Source: a virus. From it: a DNA stretch of 64,000 nucleotides. The DNA is taken from positions 21,304 to 85,303 of the IMG/VR virus record IMGVR_UViG_3300044613_003770; one strand, 5' to 3'. Shown one piece after another: positions 1 to 7,537 of the stretch (positions within the stretch are counted from its first letter, which is position 1; the number at the start of each line of letters is the position of its first letter). The notes beneath the pieces were generated by a model that was not told where the DNA came from, did not search any database, and saw only the letters and a program-made list of their open reading frames with translations. The translations under genes and the position numbers were made by a program.

Positions 1-1
1 G

Positions 2-112
2 CTTTGCGATCTAACAATTAAAGGGAACAACTCTATGTATATGGCAACAGCCGCCCAACGCGCTGAAGCATTTCTAAAAACAATTAAGAAATGGAACTCT
101 AATAAAATATGA
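2..112 (+). CDS. C-terminal end of an unidentified protein (cut by window edge)
   Basis: The frame is open from the left edge and ends at TGA 110-112. The visible tail contains an amphipathic stretch, AEAFLKTIKKW. An internal ATG at position 35 would give only 25 residues, so I read this as the end of a gene that starts outside the window. The stop overlaps the ATG of the next gene in the ATGA arrangement used throughout this cluster. The family is not recognisable from so short a piece. Confidence 0.5.
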   Translation, partial: LCDLTIKGNNSMYMATAAQRAEAFLKTIKKWNSNKI

Positions 113-303
113 TTATGACAACTGTACCCGATAAAAAAGATTTAAAAAGAATCGACAAATATGATTCTTTGACTCAACTTATGATTCTCAAAGATATTTG
201 TAATCGCATGTATATTGCACGAAACATTACAATGTCACAAGATTCTATAGTTGACAATTTAGAAAAACTTGATAGACTGTTCAGAGATGAAAATTACAAT
301 TGA
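109..303 (+). CDS. Small hypothetical phage protein (64 aa)
   Basis: A charged, probably helical protein with no signal peptide or membrane segment. The ATG overlaps the stop of the upstream gene (ATGA), which implies coupled translation in the 0-2.5 kb operon. The end overlaps the next gene by 17 bp. The family is not recognised and no motif was seen. Confidence 0.6.
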   Translation: MIMTTVPDKKDLKRIDKYDSLTQLMILKDICNRMYIARNITMSQDSIVDNLEKLDRLFRDENYN

Positions 304-592
304 ATTTGTGTCTGATCTTTCTGAAGCAGAAGTGCGTCAACTACTGTTTGATATCTATGAGCGAGTGCCAATCGCTGGTGAAGATCTTTCTTATTCAGCA
401 TTGCCAGATAAAATTACTCGCTATGTTAATGAAGCGCATCGTCTCTTTAAACTAGAAGAAGCGGTAACAGCATATATTGTTAACGAATGTAATAATGGAG
501 ACATTGGTGTTCAAGACCCGATTAACTTTTTGCTTGCATCTCATCGTATGCTGAGATATAATCTACACGATACTTGGAAAGAAGAATACTAA
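287..592 (+). CDS. Small hypothetical phage protein (101 aa)
   Basis: I place the start at ATG 287 (MKITIEFV...). The frame extends further upstream, but that would increase the overlap with the preceding gene. The protein is acidic and mostly helical in appearance, with alternating Leu/Glu segments and no membrane segment or metal-binding motif. It sits in a co-directional cluster of small genes. Its function is unknown. Confidence 0.6.
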   Translation: MKITIEFVSDLSEAEVRQLLFDIYERVPIAGEDLSYSALPDKITRYVNEAHRLFKLEEAVTAYIVNECNNGDIGVQDPINFLLASHRMLRYNLHDTWKEEY

Positions 593-593
593 T

Positions 594-1184
594 ATGATAA
601 TAGATACATATACAACTAATGTTTGGAGAGTCTTCAAACACCCGTCATTGCTGTTTAACAGCTTTTTTTGGTGGGATGTGAGATATAGAATATCTGCATT
701 TTTTAATCCACGTCAAAAGTGGTTGACAAAAACTATTCCAAATACATGGTGTGATAAGGTGTCACTCATTCCTCATTTGCTTTTTACGTGCCTCATTCAT
801 TATGTAGAAAAAGAAGAAGGGCTTAGTGATAATTATGATTATGCTGAAGATCTTGAAAAAGGATATATCTCGCAAGAGTATGTTGATAGTGTTAAAAACA
901 CTGATAATGAACTTCGTGAAGTTTATAATTATATTAAAACTGAACGTCCCGAACTTGAAAAACAACATGAGAATTCTTATCCAACACCAAGTTCAAAAGC
1001 AATCAATGATCTTTTCATTAAAGAGGAAGATGGCAATTGTACAATGAGAAGCTGTGAAGAGCTTTACGGTATGTCATATAAAGAAGCGTATGCTGAAACT
1101 CATCGTCTTGAAGCGCTAATTGAAGAAAAAGATATGTGGGCTATGAACACTATCGTCAAACACTATCAAAAAATGTGGACATGA
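594..1184 (+). CDS. Conserved-looking phage protein of unknown function (196 aa)
   Basis: The N-terminal half is rich in aromatics and Cys/Trp (FFWWDVRYRISAFF, then WCDKVSLIPHLLF). The C-terminal half is charged and helical and ends in KHYQKMWT. The aromatic segment looks more like a buried globular core than a true transmembrane helix. Its stop overlaps the next start (ATGA at 1181-1184). It looks like phage proteins of unknown role; I cannot assign a function. Confidence 0.6.
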   Translation: MIIDTYTTNVWRVFKHPSLLFNSFFWWDVRYRISAFFNPRQKWLTKTIPNTWCDKVSLIPHLLFTCLIHYVEKEEGLSDNYDYAEDLEKGYISQEYVDSVKNTDNELREVYNYIKTERPELEKQHENSYPTPSSKAINDLFIKEEDGNCTMRSCEELYGMSYKEAYAETHRLEALIEEKDMWAMNTIVKHYQKMWT

Positions 1185-1789
1185 AAAACTACTTTGCAGA
1201 CAACAACTATGGCATTCGTTTTAAATCCAAAACAGAAGCGATTGAACAACTATGCTTAAAGGTTTTTGGAGCGACTCCTGTTTATGAATCGTCTCTTGAA
1301 GAATTAAAAACAGAAGAAATTGAACAGTTGTGTTTGAAAGTTTTTGAAGAAACTGTGTATGGATCATCTCTTGAAAACTTAAATAGAGAAACAGTGGAAA
1401 GCATGTATGCAAATGTAGTTTCTATAGCTTTAGAATGTGATCCAATTCCAGCAAAAGATCGTGCGGATGGTAAAATAGAACCACCGTGGGAAGTTTTTGC
1501 GCGAGTTAAACGTGAACGCGACATTTGGATAGCTGAAGCTGAACGCTGGAGAAAAAACACTGATCTTTATCACACTGTTTTAGGGCAACGCGACAGGCTG
1601 GCGGAGGCAATACGAAAACACAGAGATGAGCTTGAACTGACTTCTGGTGATTCTGTTGACAGGATTTTATGGAACGCCCTCACCGCTGTAAAAGAAAACC
1701 AAAAGACAGACAGTCAAAGTTGTCCAGAGTGTGATGTTTTGGCAAGTCATGGAGCTAATGATGGACCATGTGAAACACATAAGTTATGA
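1181..1789 (+). CDS. Hypothetical protein with internal repeat and a shared C-terminal module (202 aa)
   Basis: Start chosen at ATG 1181, in ATGA overlap with the previous stop; a longer in-frame start at 1136 would overlap by 49 bp. The N-terminus holds two copies of an EQLCLKVF unit about 28 residues apart. The middle is a coiled-coil-like RVKRERDIWIAEAERW stretch. The segment from QRDRLAEAIRKHRDE to about ILWNAL is nearly identical in protein and DNA to the end of the gene at 6974-7537. A short tail with CPEC and a later Cys follows. The role is unknown; the shared module suggests a common partner or recent gene conversion. Confidence 0.65.
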   Translation: MKNYFADNNYGIRFKSKTEAIEQLCLKVFGATPVYESSLEELKTEEIEQLCLKVFEETVYGSSLENLNRETVESMYANVVSIALECDPIPAKDRADGKIEPPWEVFARVKRERDIWIAEAERWRKNTDLYHTVLGQRDRLAEAIRKHRDELELTSGDSVDRILWNALTAVKENQKTDSQSCPECDVLASHGANDGPCETHKL

Positions 1790-2514
1790 AATATAAATCA
1801 GTAGAAGAACTAAAAGAACATATTCTAAGTGAAATAGAGGATGGTGATATATTTGAAGAGTATCTCTTTAAAAAATATCCTCGTTTGTTTCCAACTAATG
1901 AGAATGGGGAGTTATTGCCACAAAGTCAACGTTGTTGGAATGATTGTCCAATTGGATGGATGAGCATTATCGATTCATTGTTTGGGTGTATTGATGACTA
2001 TGTGTCTAATCATAAGCATACTGAAATTAATCCTAAGCAAAGACTTCGTCTAAAGTTTCGTCAACTATTTTGGAAGTATGTGAGAGATCCAATTTATAGA
2101 AAGTTCAATCCATATAGAGATTTTGAAAAGCGACTGCCCAAAGGCGCAAAGTTTGCTTCTCCAAGCAATGAAGAGAGAGAGAAAATTAACAAAACTTTTG
2201 CTGCATGTATTCGTAATATTGTAAGTACGATTGATAAAATTCTTTTTAATCGTCTAGATCTTTATATTGGAGTCTCTCCACCTGCTGTAACGATAGCTCA
2301 ATATAAAGAAAAGTTTGGCACTCTACGTGTCTATTATGATGGTGGCAATGATGTTGTAAAAGGTATGGTTCGTTATGCCGAACATCTTTCTTCACTTACT
2401 TGTCAAGATACAGGAAAGCGTGGACAACTATGCAAGCGTGGATCGTGGTATGCTACATTGTGTGATCAAGAAGCACAGAAAGAAGGTTATAAGCCTGTTG
2501 ATGAGGAACTTTAA
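1786..2514 (+). CDS. Conserved phage protein with KEKFGTLRVYY signature (242 aa)
   Basis: The C-terminal third carries a signature seen in many phage proteins of unknown function: QYKEKFGTLRVYYDGG, a segment with AEHLSSLTC, then a Cys-poor version of the terminal zinc-ribbon-like tail (TC...LC...LC). The N-terminal part is basic with a WNDCPIGWMSIIDSLF segment typical of the same family. The start overlaps the previous stop by four bases. The function is not known; the tail pattern suggests metal binding, with the first CxxC degenerate (TCQDTG). Confidence 0.6.
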   Translation: MKYKSVEELKEHILSEIEDGDIFEEYLFKKYPRLFPTNENGELLPQSQRCWNDCPIGWMSIIDSLFGCIDDYVSNHKHTEINPKQRLRLKFRQLFWKYVRDPIYRKFNPYRDFEKRLPKGAKFASPSNEEREKINKTFAACIRNIVSTIDKILFNRLDLYIGVSPPAVTIAQYKEKFGTLRVYYDGGNDVVKGMVRYAEHLSSLTCQDTGKRGQLCKRGSWYATLCDQEAQKEGYKPVDEEL

Positions 2515-2526
2515 TATAATCATAGT

Positions 2527-2586
2527 ATGAACACTACTAAGATCGATATCGCAAAACTATCAAATGACACCAATAGTAACAATTAG
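2527..2586 (+). CDS. Possible 19-aa leader ORF
   Basis: A perfect TATAAT (2515-2520) lies six bases before this ATG, the leaderless geometry seen elsewhere, although no good -35 is visible. The peptide MNTTKIDIAKLSNDTNSNN overlaps the start of the next gene in another frame. It could be a leader peptide, or the TATAAT may simply serve the gene at 2564. Confidence 0.3.
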   Translation: MNTTKIDIAKLSNDTNSNN

Positions 2587-2785
2587 AACTAATCTCGATA
2601 GTTGTTGCTATGAGATGATCTTAGACACATCGAACCCAACAACGCAGATTGGTGATGGGCAACGATTCACGCAACGCACTCACTTTACAACGTTCGATGG
2701 CAATCAGAAGAAGCAATTAGTTTTTTTGTTTAGAGAAATGGCTAATTTGATCGAAAAAGAATGGGAAGAAAGAACTTTAATATAA
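2564..2785 (+). CDS. Small hypothetical protein (73 aa)
   Basis: The sequence suggests an N-terminal beta region followed by a helical, acidic C-terminus (LFREMANLIEKEWEE). This resembles small phage proteins with no assigned role. There is no Shine-Dalgarno sequence. A TATAAT box lies 44 bp upstream, and a 19-codon ORF overlaps the start. Function unknown. Confidence 0.5.
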   Translation: MTPIVTIRTNLDSCCYEMILDTSNPTTQIGDGQRFTQRTHFTTFDGNQKKQLVFLFREMANLIEKEWEERTLI

Positions 2786-2791
2786 TAAAGT

Positions 2792-3463
2792 ATGAGCAAA
2801 CCAATTTACATAGTAGGAGATATCCATGGTAAATGGGATCAATTATTTTTGAAAATAAAAGCATCAGAGATTCGTAACTTCACACTGATTGGTGTGGGCG
2901 ATTTGGGTATTGGATTTAAACTTGACAAACAACAATCTCGTCAGTTTGACTATATCAATAGTTTTTTTGGTGGCAAGGGCATTGACTTTATTGGCATTCG
3001 TGGCAATCATGATGATCCATCTTATTTTGATGGAAGAGTAAGCATGAGTAATTTTAAACTATTGCCCGATTATACTTATCTAACGCTAAACGACAAAAAG
3101 TTTGGTTTTGTTGGTGGTGCAGTTAGCATTGATCGTCGTATGCGAACACAAGGTATCTCATACTGGAAAGATGAAAAGTTTGTTTTAGATCATTCAAAAA
3201 TTGAGCGTTGTGATGTACTTATCACCCATAGCGCCCCATCGTGGAATGGTCCGTGTGATAAATCGGGTATTGGTTCTTGGTGTGATCGTGATGCTACTCT
3301 TTGGGATGAGTGTGTACAAGAACGCAAAGAACATGATATACTTTTAAAACTATGCGGGGCGAGCCGCCACTTCGCAGGGCATTTTCATTGTTGTTTTTCA
3401 GTTGACTTTGATGGATGTGCGAGTACAATATTAGACGAACTAGAAATCAAAGAAATAAGATGA
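2792..3463 (+). CDS. Calcineurin-like metallophosphoesterase
   Basis: All core motifs of the metallophosphoesterase superfamily are present in order: GDIHG (residues 9-13), GDLG (36-39), GNHDD (71-75), THSAP (145-149) and GHFH (196-199). These residues bind two divalent metals and hydrolyse phosphoester bonds. The natural substrate (nucleic acid, nucleotide or phosphoprotein) cannot be read from sequence. Length (223 aa) is typical of small phage phosphoesterases. TATAAT ends five bases before the ATG, so transcription may start at or next to the start codon. The stop overlaps the following ATG. Confidence 0.9.
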   Translation: MSKPIYIVGDIHGKWDQLFLKIKASEIRNFTLIGVGDLGIGFKLDKQQSRQFDYINSFFGGKGIDFIGIRGNHDDPSYFDGRVSMSNFKLLPDYTYLTLNDKKFGFVGGAVSIDRRMRTQGISYWKDEKFVLDHSKIERCDVLITHSAPSWNGPCDKSGIGSWCDRDATLWDECVQERKEHDILLKLCGASRHFAGHFHCCFSVDFDGCASTILDELEIKEIR

Positions 3464-3762
3464 ACAAACAACTTACTATTGAAGAACTAAACAAAATTTT
3501 AGATTCATATATTGCTTTGAAAAAAGTAATGGACAAAGCGCATGATGCGGGGTTTATGGATATTAATAGTTCATTTTACAATACTGTTTGGAAAGCATTT
3601 GAAGATACAGTAGATATTATTGATCCAGAAAGTTGGATTATGTGGTATATCTATGACAATGATATGGGAGAAAGAGGTATGCAGGTAAAAATTGCCGATA
3701 AAGAATTTTCTGTTAAAAACAGAAGAGATTTGCTGGAAGTTATGAACTCTTATTATGATTAA
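3460..3762 (+). CDS. Small hypothetical protein (100 aa)
   Basis: Start set at ATG 3460, which overlaps the phosphoesterase stop (ATGA); the frame is open further upstream. The protein is helical, acidic and tryptophan-containing (ESWIMWYIYDNDMGE) with no recognised motif. It overlaps the next, membrane-protein gene by 8 bp, so the genes are probably translated in series. Confidence 0.6.
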   Translation: MNKQLTIEELNKILDSYIALKKVMDKAHDAGFMDINSSFYNTVWKAFEDTVDIIDPESWIMWYIYDNDMGERGMQVKIADKEFSVKNRRDLLEVMNSYYD

Positions 3763-3952
3763 AAATACTATTATTATTATTCTATTGATTATTCATACTT
3801 TCTTATGTATGATGGCAGGTTTTTATGCTGGCGTTGATAATACAGAAAGAAAAGCGTATGAAAATGGTCATATGACTATTGAAAGAGTAGGTGATAAAAG
3901 AAATTACCGTTGGATAGAAACTCATAAATTAGGATACGATTATGATGAGTGA
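3755..3952 (+). CDS. Small membrane protein (65 aa)
   Basis: Residues about 5-25 form one hydrophobic segment (IIIILLIIHTFLCMMAGFYAG) after a short basic N-terminus, that is, a signal anchor. A soluble charged tail of about 40 residues follows. It overlaps both neighbours. Together with the next gene it forms a pair of tiny membrane proteins. It could act at the host envelope or in superinfection control, but nothing in the sequence shows which. Confidence 0.55.
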   Translation: MIKNTIIIILLIIHTFLCMMAGFYAGVDNTERKAYENGHMTIERVGDKRNYRWIETHKLGYDYDE

Positions 3953-4037
3953 AATAAATATTATTTTATACACTGCTTCAATGGTAATTTTTGGAATTGT
4001 TGCACTTATTCTTTTTGATAAATATGATGATGAATAA
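3942..4037 (+). CDS. Membrane micropeptide (31 aa)
   Basis: A single transmembrane helix fills the peptide (about residues 6-25, IILYTASMVIFGIVALILF), with a DKYDDE tail. The ATG at 3942 (or 3945) overlaps the end of the previous gene. The compact ATG-overlap context supports real translation. Function unknown. Confidence 0.5.
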   Translation: MMSEINIILYTASMVIFGIVALILFDKYDDE

Positions 4038-4057
4038 AAATTAAATTATAAAAATAT

Positions 4058-4312
4058 ATGAATGGTAAATTTTTTAAATGTGACTGCGGACATGGTGGAC
4101 TTTATGTAAGTCATGATCCAGATTTTGGAACTGAATTCGCTCATTTTCAGTATGATATTTCCATTGGTTTTATCTTTAGAATTAAACAAGCGTGGTTGAC
4201 TCTGCGGGGCAAACCTTATACTGATATGACCATTCTCAGCGATCAAGAACTGGCAAATCTCGTTGATCACTTGGCAGAAATTCAAAACCTTAAATATAAA
4301 AAAGATTATTAA
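4058..4312 (+). CDS. Conserved small phage protein with CDCGHGG motif (84 aa)
   Basis: The N-terminus FFKCDCGHGGLYVSHDPD resembles a group of phage proteins that begin with a Cys/His cluster followed by a beta-rich core. The Cys-x-Cys-x-His could bind metal, but no second pair of ligands is visible. An AT-rich TATAAA lies just upstream. Function not established. Confidence 0.6.
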   Translation: MNGKFFKCDCGHGGLYVSHDPDFGTEFAHFQYDISIGFIFRIKQAWLTLRGKPYTDMTILSDQELANLVDHLAEIQNLKYKKDY

Positions 4313-4313
4313 T

Positions 4314-4523
4314 ATGATATACTCCCAAAAAGAACCAATTAAAATAACAATTGAAGGTGGTTTTCGTCCAGATAAAACTATTCAGTTGACACTTTGTCCA
4401 GATGCTGATATAAATGATTGGATTGAAACATTTAAAACAATTTTAATTCACCAATCTTTCAGCGAAACAACTATCAAGGAGCTTTTTGAAGAACCAGATT
4501 ACAATGAATCATATGAGCTTTAA
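4314..4523 (+). CDS. Small hypothetical protein (69 aa)
   Basis: Start placed at ATG 4314 directly after the previous stop, because the upstream in-frame start would overlap that gene. The protein is beta then helical (IQLTLCPDADINDWIETFKTIL) with an acidic C-terminus and no recognised family. It overlaps the next gene by 20 bp. Confidence 0.5.
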   Translation: MIYSQKEPIKITIEGGFRPDKTIQLTLCPDADINDWIETFKTILIHQSFSETTIKELFEEPDYNESYEL

Positions 4524-4683
4524 GAATAAAAAAGAAGCAATTACTTTTCTTGAATCATTTGAGGTTTTTGTTTCAGATGAAAACGACATTCTCCTGCCGA
4601 AGAAAAAACTTTTTGATGATGAGGTGCATAATGCAATTGATTATTTGATTGATGAGTGTGATTTTGGAATTAAATATATATGA
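4504..4683 (+). CDS. Small acidic hypothetical protein (59 aa)
   Basis: Starts at ATG 4504 or 4513 and ends in TGA overlapping the next ATG. Strongly acidic with two helices. It contains nothing that identifies a function. Its place inside the packed operon and its end-to-start coupling are the main support. Confidence 0.5.
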   Translation: MNHMSFKNKKEAITFLESFEVFVSDENDILLPKKKLFDDEVHNAIDYLIDECDFGIKYI

Positions 4684-4889
4684 AAGTAAAAGAGTTAATC
4701 GAAAAACTTCAGAGATATGACTCTGAACAAATGGTTGTTATTCGTGGATATGAGGGAGGAGTAGATGCGTGTTCTTGTTGTAAGGAAGAGCATATAAAGT
4801 TAGGCGTAAATAGCGAATGGTACTATGGTAATCATGAAATTGCCAATGATGGAGAAGATTTTGATTGCAAAGCGGTTTTGATTGGATAG
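4680..4889 (+). CDS. Small phage protein of the KVKELIEKLQ...GYEGG type (69 aa)
   Basis: The pattern MKVKELIEKLQ, a VVIRGYEGGVD segment, then a CSCC cluster and a short beta tail matches a common group of small phage and prophage proteins of unknown function. Length is typical. It overlaps the previous gene by four bases. The promoter of the following gene lies inside its 3' end. Confidence 0.6.
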   Translation: MKVKELIEKLQRYDSEQMVVIRGYEGGVDACSCCKEEHIKLGVNSEWYYGNHEIANDGEDFDCKAVLIG

Positions 4890-4892
4890 AAT
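4865..4892 (+). promoter_or_regulatory. Leaderless-type sigma70 promoter
   Basis: TTGCAA (4865-4870), 16 bp, TAGAAT (4887-4892), then six bases to ATG 4899. The expected start falls on the A of ATG. It lies within the 3' end of the preceding gene. Confidence 0.55.
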
Positions 4893-4898
4893 TTTGCC

Positions 4899-5438
4899 AT
4901 GAACATATTCTGCGTAGACAAAAGTCCTGTAATCGCTGCACAACAAATGTGCGATAAACATATTGTCAAGATGATCTTGGAATCATCTCAGATGTTGGCT
5001 AACTGTTTTAGTTTGTCTCGTCTTGCTCAATCAGATTGTCCTCGTACTGCCAAGGGTACACCTCGTCTTCATGCTTACTCCAAGCATCCTTGCACACTAT
5101 GGGCAATGAAAACATCAGAGAATATGCAATGGCTCATTGATCATGCTCTTGCGATGCTAGAAGAAAAAATTTATCGTTACGGTTCTGGACATTTCTGCAA
5201 AGATTTTTTGGAGTGGTGTGACGCTCACATGGCAGAATCAAATGTTTCTTCTGGTTCTCTTACGGAATTTGCTATTGCAATCTCACCAGAACAAAAATGC
5301 CGCAAACATCCAAACTTTGATTCTCTTTCTCCAGTAGAAAAATATCGTTTATATTATATCTACGATAAGGCAGATTTCTGCACATGGAAAAAAAGATCTG
5401 CACCAGAATGGTTTCGCCTTGACTTGATTCAGAATTAG
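4899..5438 (+). CDS. Conserved phage protein, MNIFCVDKSP...CDKHIVKM family (179 aa)
   Basis: The N-terminus pairs an aspartate-bearing MNIF(C)VD start with CDKHIVKMILESSQML, and a short-helix/aromatic region (KYRLYYIYDK) with KRSAPEWF follows near the end. This arrangement is familiar from proteins of T4-like and cyanophage genomes, but their activity is not settled. The conserved Asp, Lys and His residues suggest an enzyme acting on nucleic acid or nucleotides. It has its own promoter and is followed closely by a DNA glycosylase gene, which hints at DNA repair. Confidence 0.55.
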   Translation: MNIFCVDKSPVIAAQQMCDKHIVKMILESSQMLANCFSLSRLAQSDCPRTAKGTPRLHAYSKHPCTLWAMKTSENMQWLIDHALAMLEEKIYRYGSGHFCKDFLEWCDAHMAESNVSSGSLTEFAIAISPEQKCRKHPNFDSLSPVEKYRLYYIYDKADFCTWKKRSAPEWFRLDLIQN

Positions 5439-5447
5439 TGACATGCT
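5419..5447 (+). promoter_or_regulatory. Leaderless-type sigma70 promoter
   Basis: TTGACT (5419-5424), 17 bp, CATGCT (5442-5447), six bases, ATG 5454. It overlaps the end of the upstream gene. Confidence 0.5.
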
Positions 5448-5453
5448 TTGATC

Positions 5454-6032
5454 ATGACAACGCTAATTGACCCCAAAAACATCACCAACTTCAATCGCAG
5501 TGACGCAGAACTCCAAGCATTTTGGCTTTTCGGAATGTTTGTTGCAGGAAAGAATAGTGATCATGCCAGCAAGTGCCTTGCTCGTCTATTAAATAAAGAT
5601 GTCCTTCCATTTGAATACCTACAAAACCTTGGTGAAATCGGCATTCATAATGCTCTCGTTGCTTCTCGCATTGGTCAGTATAACAGACTCTCCAAAGCTA
5701 TTTTGGATTCTCTCAATCTTGATTTGCGTAATTGCTCTTTGGAAGATCTTTTGCAAGTTCGTGGTGTTGGACCGAAAACTGCTCGTTTCTTTTTGTTGCA
5801 TACTAGACAGGATTGTGAGTGTGCCGTACTTGATACTCATATTCTTGCTTGGATGCGTGATAACGGTGTCGAAGACGCTCCAGAAAGCACACCTCAAAAT
5901 CAAAAAGTTTATCAACAACTAGAAAAACAATTTTTGTTTTTGGCTAAACATAATTTCCCACAAATGAGCGTGGCACAAATTGATCTTATGATTTGGATGA
6001 AGCAAAGTGGTAGACTCCAAGACGAAATTTAA
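5454..6032 (+). CDS. HhH-GPD DNA glycosylase (endonuclease III-like)
   Basis: A helix-hairpin-helix LLQVRGVGPKTARFFL (residues 99-114) is followed by VLDTHI with Asp127. Lys108 aligns with the catalytic Lys of endonuclease III, and Asp127 with the GPD aspartate, so a bifunctional glycosylase/AP lyase on damaged bases is expected. The Cys tail that binds the 4Fe-4S cluster in endonuclease III is missing. Length (192 aa) is close to the family core. Start chosen at ATG 5454 because its promoter has the usual six-base gap; an in-frame TTG lies six bases earlier. The exact lesion recognised is unknown. Confidence 0.8.
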   Translation: MTTLIDPKNITNFNRSDAELQAFWLFGMFVAGKNSDHASKCLARLLNKDVLPFEYLQNLGEIGIHNALVASRIGQYNRLSKAILDSLNLDLRNCSLEDLLQVRGVGPKTARFFLLHTRQDCECAVLDTHILAWMRDNGVEDAPESTPQNQKVYQQLEKQFLFLAKHNFPQMSVAQIDLMIWMKQSGRLQDEI

Positions 6033-6042
6033 TTCATAAAAA

Positions 6043-6429
6043 ATGAAAATCAGAATTGACAACATTGGCGCACAACCTCCGACTTATATTGGTAAGTCTC
6101 CAGAAGATGTAGACAAAAGAGTTGTTATTGTTAAGTTCTTCCCTAATCCTAAATATGGTAAATTGCAGGAATATATTGATGATGGTTGGAATGATATTGG
6201 AGATCGCATCATAAAAGATATGTGTAGCATTCACAAGAACTGCTTTGAAGGCAAAGAGAATAATATAGTGATTGCTGATCTTACCTATAGCACTAAAGAG
6301 GAAGACACATTCTTAGAGACTGTAGGTGAGCGAGTGCTACAGCTATCACTAGAAGATCGTGAAACTTTCTTTGAGGTCTATGCTCTTGCGGCAAAGAAAC
6401 TAGCTAAACAACATAAAACAGATGAGTAA
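6043..6429 (+). CDS. Hypothetical protein (128 aa)
   Basis: A mixed alpha/beta protein: a basic N-terminal beta region (KRVVIVKFFPNPKYGK), then acidic helices (LETVGERVLQLSLEDRETFFEVYALAAKKLAKQ). No membrane segment or known motif was seen. It follows the glycosylase gene after 10 bp and overlaps the next by 8 bp, so it is probably co-transcribed. Confidence 0.55.
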   Translation: MKIRIDNIGAQPPTYIGKSPEDVDKRVVIVKFFPNPKYGKLQEYIDDGWNDIGDRIIKDMCSIHKNCFEGKENNIVIADLTYSTKEEDTFLETVGERVLQLSLEDRETFFEVYALAAKKLAKQHKTDE

Positions 6430-6622
6430 ACAATATAGAATTGTAGAACGCATAGCTATTCCAACTGCTAGAATATACTATGCAATTCAAGTAAAGTTTC
6501 TTTGGTTTTGGGTCACAGAGTATCATTATGGAATTTGGGCGACAGCGGAAGCCGCAGAAGATATGGTTATGAAACTGATGAAAAATCCAAACAGAGTAGT
6601 AAAAACATTTTCTTATGAGTGA
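6422..6622 (+). CDS. Small phage protein, YRIVE...YYAIQVK type (66 aa)
   Basis: A beta-rich opening (YRIVERIAIPTARIYYAIQVKFLWFWVTEY) is followed by a helix. The pattern resembles the protein at 7749-8009 (FRIVKEYR...YKFYIQKKWLFGW), so the two may be distant paralogues of a common small phage family. No function is known. It overlaps both neighbours by eight bases. Confidence 0.5.
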   Translation: MSKQYRIVERIAIPTARIYYAIQVKFLWFWVTEYHYGIWATAEAAEDMVMKLMKNPNRVVKTFSYE

Positions 6623-6716
6623 TATGTGGATAGCAATAATAGTTTTAGCATCTCTGGCAACATTTGCAGTATGTTATATTATTTATAAAGCTAGTGATGA
6701 AGATTTTTGGTATTAA
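6615..6716 (+). CDS. Membrane micropeptide (33 aa)
   Basis: MSDMWIAIIVLASLATFAVCYIIY is a single transmembrane helix and is followed by an acidic tail, KASDEDFWY. The ATG lies in the last codons of the upstream gene. It resembles the 31-residue peptide at 3942-4037 in size and design (helix, then acidic tail), although the sequences are not clearly homologous. Confidence 0.5.
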   Translation: MSDMWIAIIVLASLATFAVCYIIYKASDEDFWY

Positions 6717-6738
6717 CGAACACCAATATAATAAGAGT

Positions 6739-6945
6739 ATGAAACAAGACAAAGTTACCAAATTTACTGTCACTTGGAAATCTCCTATGCAAAGTGAACG
6801 AAAGACAGTTATGTTCCGCAAGCAGAGTGATGCAGAAGAGTTCTACAAAGAGAAGCACTACGAAAACAAATCACCTGCTTTGTACATCACAGAGTTAATA
6901 ACCAGTACTCGATTGCTGAAACTCAATACAACTGTTCAATCCTAA
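6739..6945 (+). CDS. Small basic hypothetical protein (68 aa)
   Basis: TATAAT (6727-6732) followed by exactly six bases decides the start at ATG 6739; in-frame ATGs at 6664 and 6697 lie within the upstream gene or before the promoter. The protein is basic (KFTVTWKSPMQSERKTVMFRK) with beta hairpin character followed by an acidic helix. No family assigned. Confidence 0.5.
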   Translation: MKQDKVTKFTVTWKSPMQSERKTVMFRKQSDAEEFYKEKHYENKSPALYITELITSTRLLKLNTTVQS

Positions 6946-6973
6946 TATAAAAAAACTAAAATAGAATAAAATT

Positions 6974-7537
6974 ATGAGTGAAACACCAGAAACAGATGCA
7001 GCTCAAATCTTTTTAGGGTTTAACCCCGATGAAGGTGACTATTTTGTGCCAGCAGAAATTGCTAGTGAGTTAGAACGCCAGCGCAACGAGACAAGTCACA
7101 ATCTCGCTTCAATTGTCGCCGCAATTCTCAAGCGGGATGGTCGAGACGTTTTCGACATGTCGGCAACCGACCGCCTTGCAGAGCTTCATGCCGCAGAGCG
7201 TCAGCGCAACGAAGCAGTTGACAACTATGAAACTGCCGTGCTACGTGAACATCGTATGCAGGAGCAACGCGATGAAGCATTAAGCGATTTGAAAATTACT
7301 CAAGAAGCATGGATACAAGCCAAGGTAGAAAGAGTAGAAGCATTACGTGAACGCGATGAAGCAAGAGAGACTGCTGAAAGGTATCGTTTAGAGGCGAATG
7401 CTATGATGATGCAACGCGACAGGCTGGCTGAGGCAATACGAAAACACAGAGATGAGCTTGAACTAACGTCTGGTGATTCTGTTGACAGGATTTTATGGAA
7501 CGCACTCGCTGCCGTGAAAGGAGAAAAAAATGAGTGA
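6974..7537 (+). CDS. Coiled-coil phage protein beginning ETPETDA (187 aa)
   Basis: SETPETDAA and VPAEIASELERQRNE are characteristic of a frequent group of phage coiled-coil proteins. Most of the length is heptad-like (ERQRNEAVDNYE, EQRDEALSDLK, ERDEARETAERY). The C-terminal 36 residues are the same module as in the protein at 1181-1789. TAGAAT (6962-6967) stands six bases before the ATG. Function unknown; the coiled coil suggests a scaffold or interaction role. Confidence 0.65.
   Translation: MSETPETDAAQIFLGFNPDEGDYFVPAEIASELERQRNETSHNLASIVAAILKRDGRDVFDMSATDRLAELHAAERQRNEAVDNYETAVLREHRMQEQRDEALSDLKITQEAWIQAKVERVEALRERDEARETAERYRLEANAMMMQRDRLAEAIRKHRDELELTSGDSVDRILWNALAAVKGEKNE

Noticed and set aside
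762-968. - strand Phe/Ile-rich frame
   Set aside because: A low-complexity shadow of the + strand gene 594-1184.
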